A DNA stretch of 16,731 nucleotides from Actinomortierella ambigua. Its lineage: Eukaryota > Mortierellomycota > Mortierellomycetes > Mortierellales > Mortierellaceae. Below the pieces are notes generated by a model. The model searched no databases. It worked only from the letters and a program-made list of their open reading frames with translations, and was not told the origin of the DNA. Both the position numbers and the translations under genes were made by a program. Positions 13,596 to 16,731 of this stretch are shown here, in pieces. The DNA lies in contig JAAAJB010000698.1 of assembly GCA_016098155.1 (NCBI GenBank), forward strand, positions 1 to 16,731, in the 5' to 3' direction. The first letter of the stretch is position 1. Every line of letters begins with the position of its first letter.

Positions 13596-13616
13596 GCGAT
13601 AATCGTTATCAATCGC
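13596..13616. promoter_or_regulatory. Inverted GATA pair (GATAA-tcg-TTATC)
   Basis: GATAA at 13598-13602 and its reverse complement TTATC at 13606-13610 are separated by three bases. Outer inverted arms GCGAT (13596-13600) and ATCGC (13612-13616) extend the symmetry. GATA factors such as the AreA/NIT2 family bind HGATAR sites, often in pairs. The location in a divergent promoter spacer fits a regulatory site for either neighbour, but no binding data can be seen from sequence. Confidence 0.3.
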
Positions 13617-13733
13617 GAATAGCACGATCCTTGTGGTGCAGGATACCCGCAAAGAGAGGGGGGAACTACCTTTCTTGGGGCACAGGCCTGTGGCGACTCT
13701 CTAGATATCCACCATCGTCGTCAACAACCGACT

Positions 13734-13736
<3 letters not shown>

Positions 13737-13765
<29 letters not shown>
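13737..13765. repeat. (AG)n microsatellite
   Basis: About fourteen uninterrupted AG dinucleotides immediately precede the left copy of the duplicated segment. A shorter, decayed AG tract (about 15269-15280) lies upstream of the right copy. Confidence 0.95.
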
Positions 13766-13768
<3 letters not shown>

Positions 13769-14340
13769 GAAGGCTCACTGGCACGTCCCAAGGATCACAA
13801 CTTTTTTTGTTTTCAAATGAAAAACACACCATGATTGAGTCGTCGTGTGGTTGGCTCTAAAAGCAAGGGCAAGGCTGCCCCTATTTTGACTGTGCAACAC
13901 GCATCTTTAGAGCTCAATGATGGTTGCCACCAATATACAAGTCGCAAGCTGCCTAACTGACCAACAAAAAGCCGCGAGCTCTTGGCCAAGGCTGTACTAT
14001 TACTACGCGCGCCTGTTCACCTTGCGTAGATACCTTACTGCGTACACAGCTGGATCTCTAACTGGCTCAGAGACAAATGCCCGACCAGTATACCTTTTTT
14101 TGTTGTGCTTACTGCCGACATCTCTTTACTACTGGTGGCCTGTGGGCCATATGCGCGCGTTGGATTCTTTCACTCGCCGTAACAGCGGCCAATTACCTCC
14201 GGATGACCCCCATGCTCCTTTGGCTGGATGTCGTATCCGCTGATGAGAGTCTAGATCTCAGTTTCCTCCGTTTGTAGACGCTTCTTTTATAAATACCCTC
14301 CTGTGTCCAGCACGACACCAATCCCAAAATATCACCCAAG
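13762..14340 (+). repeat. Duplicated noncoding segment, left copy (carries the promoter)
   Basis: This segment matches 15322-15908 in the same orientation along nearly its whole length, at a nearly constant offset of 1560 bases with scattered substitutions and small indels. The longest identical block I found is 33 bases (14014-14046 and 15588-15620). The left copy ends in the TATA box upstream of the secreted cysteine-rich gene. An apparent 108-codon frame in it (13917-14243) is broken in the other copy by a one-base length change and a stop, so the segment is not protein-coding. Neither end shows the TG...CA ends expected of an LTR. Confidence 0.85.
14288..14295 (+). promoter_or_regulatory. 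TATA box (TATAAATA) of the cysteine-rich secreted-protein gene
   Basis: A perfect TATA-type octamer lies about 257 bases before the ATG at 14545 on the same strand, leaving room for a leader containing a short intron. The equivalent place in the right copy of the duplication reads TTTATATC (15845-15852), a degraded version. Confidence 0.55.
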
Positions 14341-14450
14341 ACCCCCTTCCCATCCTTTCCTTTCGTGTTGAACCTTGGACAGACACAAACGTAAAGCTAT
14401 ATGGACACTCTTTTGCAATGCGATGTGCTTCGGAAAGACCACCATGACTG

Positions 14451-14529
14451 GTACTCCTCACCTGATTCTATTCTGTCTTCCCCTTCTCTTATCATTGCTG
14501 ACTATTTTTTTTTCCTGTCGCTCTTGTAG
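14451..14529 (+). other. Probable 5' UTR intron (79 nt) of the secreted-protein gene
   Basis: GT at 14451, a branch-like GCTGAC at 14497-14502, a long T-rich tract and TTGTAG ending at 14529 form a convincing small fungal intron. It ends 15 bases before the ATG. Two upstream ATGs precede it: one at 14401 would reach a stop created at the splice junction, and one at 14444 would overlap the main frame out of phase. The leader could therefore carry short upstream frames that reduce translation. Confidence 0.5.
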
Positions 14530-14544
14530 AAGCCAAAAATTACG

Positions 14545-14847
14545 ATGAAGCTCGTTTCATTCATTCTTTCAGTGAATCTTGTCTGCATTGCCTGCATTGC
14601 ATTAGTCGCTGCCATTCATCCATACAATGCTACTGATTGCAGAGCTGCGTTTGGTAATGAGGAATGGACGTGCGATGACCTGTGCAACACTTGCCGGTGC
14701 ACTGATACAGGAGTGGTCAGCACCAAAATAGGATGTCCTGCCTATTCGCCGAAGGTGTGCCGTGAAAAGAAGGGAAACGCCATTTTCTACTGTGCCGAAG
14801 GGTCCGCAAAATGTCGCTGTGGTGAACATGGTTTGATCTACCTTTAA
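14545..14847 (+). CDS. Small secreted cysteine-rich protein
   Basis: A single exon encodes 100 residues. Residues 1-23 form a typical signal peptide: Lys2, a hydrophobic core and Ala-Ala before a predicted cut at 23/24. The mature part of about 77 residues holds ten cysteines (32, 43, 47, 50, 52, 64, 72, 83, 90, 92), an even number suited to five disulfides, and one N-glycosylation sequon (Asn28-Ala-Thr). Two segments share the pattern C-x6-C-R-C-x3-G: Cys43-Gly56 and Cys83-Gly96. The segment CNTCRCTDTG...KIGCP (47-65) resembles the core of pacifastin-type serine protease inhibitors (CNTCxCxxxG...C), but one expected cysteine is Ser59. A trypsin-inhibitor-like Lys61 before Ile62 would fall at the reactive-site position. 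Such proteins act outside the cell as inhibitors, antimicrobials or effectors; which applies here is unknown. The gene lies between two copies of a duplicated segment and has its own TATA box and polyadenylation signal. Confidence 0.8.
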   Translation: MKLVSFILSVNLVCIACIALVAAIHPYNATDCRAAFGNEEWTCDDLCNTCRCTDTGVVSTKIGCPAYSPKVCREKKGNAIFYCAEGSAKCRCGEHGLIYL

Positions 14848-15321
14848 TCGATCCTTTTGTTCCTTGGTGCTCACAGTCGCGTCTTTCCCCTCCCCCTCCC
14901 CCCCCCACTTTGATGCTTGCCAAGGAATAATAAAAAAAAAAGCCATATTGACAACATTGGGAGACTGGTTTAGGCCAGCCAAGATCTCGCTAGAAGAATC
15001 TAGTACAATGAAAGTGCGTCGATCTTGCTTTGACAGGCCGTGGTATTTCGATGGAATGGAATCCAGCACCGAGCACAATAGCGGGAACGGTAGTTCACCA
15101 TGGCGACGTACTTGTGCTCGCACTGGCTCCATATGTTTTGGTTTTGTGGATGGGTGGTCAACAATCCAACATATGCATCGAACCATGCACCGCCATGTTT
15201 CGAGGGCAACACATTGAGGTGTATTTCACGTTGCTGCCCACAACAGCGTACCCCATGCCGCGTAGCTAAAGAGAGAGAGAGGGGGGGGGTCAACAAAGAC
15301 TCTTCTTTTGTTAGTGTTCTG
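14848..15321. other. Spacer between the secreted-protein gene and the right repeat copy
   Basis: This stretch holds the 3' UTR of the cysteine-rich gene, a C-run near 14897-14905, the polyadenylation signal and an AG/G-rich tract near 15269-15288. A 117-codon plus-strand frame starting near 14864 begins with TTG, not ATG, and overlaps the polyadenylation signal. The opposite-strand frames run antisense to the gene. I see no second gene. Confidence 0.55.
14926..14934 (+). terminator. Polyadenylation signal (AATAATAAA)
   Basis: An AATAA/AATAAA-like element lies about 80 bases after the stop codon of the secreted-protein gene, at the position expected for 3' end formation. It runs directly into a genomic A-tract. 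Confidence 0.5.
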
Positions 15322-15908
15322 GGAGAAATTGAGGCACACTGCCACGCTCAAGGATCGTAGCTGTTTTCAAAAAACATGTTACAATTGGGTACAAAAAACA
15401 AATAGACCACCATCATTGAGCCGTCGTGTGGTTGGCTCCAAAGACAAGGCAAGGCTGCGCTTACATTGAGTGTGCAACACGCATATCTTCATAGCTCGAT
15501 GATGGTTACCACCAAAATACAACCCGCAAGCTGCCTATCTGACCAACAAAAGCCGCGAGCCCTTGGTCAAGGCTGTACTACAACGCTTGTTCACCTTGCG
15601 TAGATACCTTACTGCGTACATAACCTCTGGTAGGCTTTTGCTGGATCTCCAACCTGTTCAGACAATTGATTTAGGGTGGTCTGTGGGTCATACATATGCA
15701 AACGTGGAGTTCTTTTGCTCGCCGTAACAGCAGCCAATTACCCCCGGATGACACCCATGCTCCCTTAGTTAGATATCGTATTCACAGAATGAGTTGCTGA
15801 GAGTCTATGATAGATCTCGTCTGTAGACACGTCTGCGACGCTTCTTTATATCTGCATCTAGAAATCTCCTATGTACGCGCCACCAATGTCGGGCAAAATC
15901 CACACAAG
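15322..15908 (+). repeat. Duplicated noncoding segment, right copy
   Basis: Diverged direct copy of 13762-14340. Best-preserved blocks are around 15420-15440 (GTCGTGTGGTTGGCTC), 15525-15555, 15588-15620 and 15715-15755. Its TATA equivalent is mutated to TTTATATC, and no cysteine-rich coding sequence follows within the window. It may be a promoter whose gene has been lost, or a dispersed noncoding repeat. Confidence 0.85.
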
Positions 15909-16056
15909 TTTATTCTGGGGCTGACAAGGAAAAAAAAAAGACAAGTCGAGTAAACGTACGGCGCGAGAGACCCGTGCCGGACGAACGGTTAGCCCTACGA
16001 TGCTACACAACCGCCCTACAAGAGGTCTAGGTCCACGTTCCCCGAGAGTGTGAATA

Positions 16057-16171
16057 TGGGGAAGGAAGGGTAGGGAAGTAAAGGTAGGGAAGTAAAGGTA
16101 GGGAAGGAGGTAAGGAAGGAGAGAGGGAAGGAGGTAGGGAAGGAGGTGGGGAAGGGAAGGAAAAGGAAGAG
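16057..16171. repeat. Purine-only tandem array
   Basis: The plus strand is almost all G and A here with scattered T. It is built first from a 14-base unit (GTAGGGAAGTAAAG, about three copies from 16069) and then from a roughly 12-base unit (GGAGGTAGGGAA and variants). The regular GGG spacing and strand asymmetry could allow triplex or weak G-quadruplex structures. Confidence 0.85.
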
Positions 16172-16400
16172 TACTGATGAACCGCGACAAGGAGTGGCAA
16201 GTACATGGGTGGAGTCATATAGAGGGATGGAGATTTGCCAAGGCTCCTCTCATGTACCCAAGAAGCAGTGAGGAGCGATGCACCACCCCTCTCACAACGC
16301 ACGCAGTACAGGTCGTACGAACGCTATGCAACACCATAGGACTGCAAAGGCGGCTCACCAGCATCGAGTCGCACCTCGGTCGGTCAACACCTTTGCGTGT

Positions 16401-16502
16401 CCATCCTGCAATAGTCCAGCTGTTCTCGGTCAATACCATCCTGTAGCAATAGTCCAGCTGTTGCTTGGCCGATACCATCCTGTTCCAATAGTCCAGTAGT
16501 CC
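16401..16502. repeat. Tandem repeat of 35-39 bp, about 2.7 copies
   Basis: Units begin with CCATCCTG at 16401, 16436 and 16475, each followed by CAATAGTCCAG. The first two continue with CTGTT, then a GGTC or GGCC element. Unit length varies (35 then 39 bases), and the third is cut short. Confidence 0.85.
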
Positions 16503-16578
16503 ATGCTCACGCCGCTCGCTTGCTCTGTCCATAGCTGCTTTCTAGATTTGTTCAGAGAAAAGAGAGTAAGTAGCTAGC

Positions 16579-16731
16579 AATGGACAATGACCAGGCGGCA
16601 ATGCAGCAATGACAAGGCACGGACCAAGCAACAATGGCCAAAAGGCACGGGCCAGGCAACAATGGCCAAAAGGTACTGACCAAACAACAATGAGCAAAAG
16701 GTAATGACCAAACAGCACTGGCCAAAAGGTA
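16579..16731. repeat. 28-bp minisatellite running off the window
   Basis: Units of exactly 28 bases start at 16631, 16659 and 16687 (core ACAATGGCCAAAAGG), with a fourth truncated by the window end at 16731. Degenerate units with AATG and ACCA elements extend left to about 16579. Because 28 is not a multiple of three and stops occur, it is not a protein repeat. It is also unlike CRISPR, as there are no unique spacers. Confidence 0.9.

Larger units (their letters stand above)
13225..13761. other. PRPP synthetase promoter region and microsatellites
   Basis: This is the left half of the divergent spacer between PRPP synthetase and the secreted-protein gene. It holds an A-run near 13301-13311, a TATA-like tract (TATAGTTTATA, 13453-13463), a (CT)n tract, an inverted GATA pair and an (AG)n tract, the last three annotated separately. 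No frame looks coding. Confidence 0.55.
15909..16731. other. Gene-poor right flank with tandem arrays
   Basis: After the right repeat copy no supported gene is present. There is an A-run (about 15930-15939), an unassigned unique stretch (about 15940-16056), then three unrelated tandem arrays annotated separately. Leftward frames of about 100 codons at 15858-16302 are translations of the purine-rich array (Pro/Leu/Ser runs) and are not genes. Confidence 0.6.

Noticed and set aside
13917..14243. 108-codon plus-strand frame starting Met-Met in the left repeat copy
   Set aside because: The homologous stretch in the right copy has a one-base length change and a stop codon, and substitutions do not favour silent changes, so the frame is not conserved as protein.
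14864..15217. 117-codon plus-strand frame after the secreted-protein gene
   Set aside because: It starts with TTG, runs through the polyadenylation signal and A-tract, and has no protein-like pattern or second signal peptide.
13762..15908. Short LTR-type or TRIM element with a captured gene
   Set aside because: The two direct copies are long enough to suggest LTRs, but I see no TG...CA ends, primer-binding site, polypurine tract next to the right copy or target-site duplication, and the copies are diverged at their ends.
15858..16302. Leftward frames rich in Pro, Leu and Ser
   Set aside because: They are translations of the purine-rich tandem array and lack conservation features.
16579..16731. 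CRISPR-like array
   Set aside because: Units are contiguous with an exact 28-bp period and no unique spacers, and the genome is eukaryotic; it is a minisatellite.

Overview
The window is nuclear DNA of a filamentous fungus. Four clear eukaryotic housekeeping genes are interrupted by short GT-AG introns, intergenic spacers are long and pyrimidine- or purine-rich, and there are no operons or Shine-Dalgarno sites. An early-diverging (Mucoromycota or Mortierellomycota-type) fungus would fit the intron style, low-complexity spacers and protein content, but that placement is inference.

Layout, left to right: the last 45 codons of an unidentified plus-strand gene (1-138); a convergent spacer; then four minus-strand genes. 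These are an Osm1/Frd1-type soluble fumarate reductase fused to cytochrome b5 and ending in SKL (847-3405, 3 exons), a class I alpha-1,2-mannosidase of family GH47 with a very acidic tail (4798-7759, 4 exons), the ribosome-biogenesis DEAD-box helicase Spb4 (8722-11038, 2 exons) and ribose-phosphate pyrophosphokinase (11323-13224, 3 exons). A serine/threonine-rich open exon at 7941-8452 lies just upstream of the mannosidase. It may be an extra 5' exon of that gene or a separate small gene. All splice junctions were assigned by reading frame and consensus, not transcripts.

The landscape changes at about 13.2 kb. The right-hand 3.5 kb is gene-poor and repeat-rich. Its one supported gene, on the plus strand, encodes a 100-residue secreted protein with ten cysteines in the mature part (14545-14847). 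It sits between two diverged direct copies of a noncoding segment of about 580 bp (13762-14340 and 15322-15908, offset by 1560 bp). The left copy ends in the TATA-box promoter of the secreted-protein gene, so the promoter seems to have been duplicated as part of a larger unit. Three different tandem arrays follow, the last a perfectly periodic 28-bp minisatellite running off the window.

The four housekeeping genes act in unrelated processes (anaerobic or peroxisomal redox balance, glycoprotein trimming, 60S ribosome assembly, PRPP supply), and nothing suggests a functional cluster. The most interesting parts are the SKL-tagged reductase-cytochrome b5 fusion, the acidic mannosidase tail, and the secreted cysteine-rich gene with its duplicated promoter.
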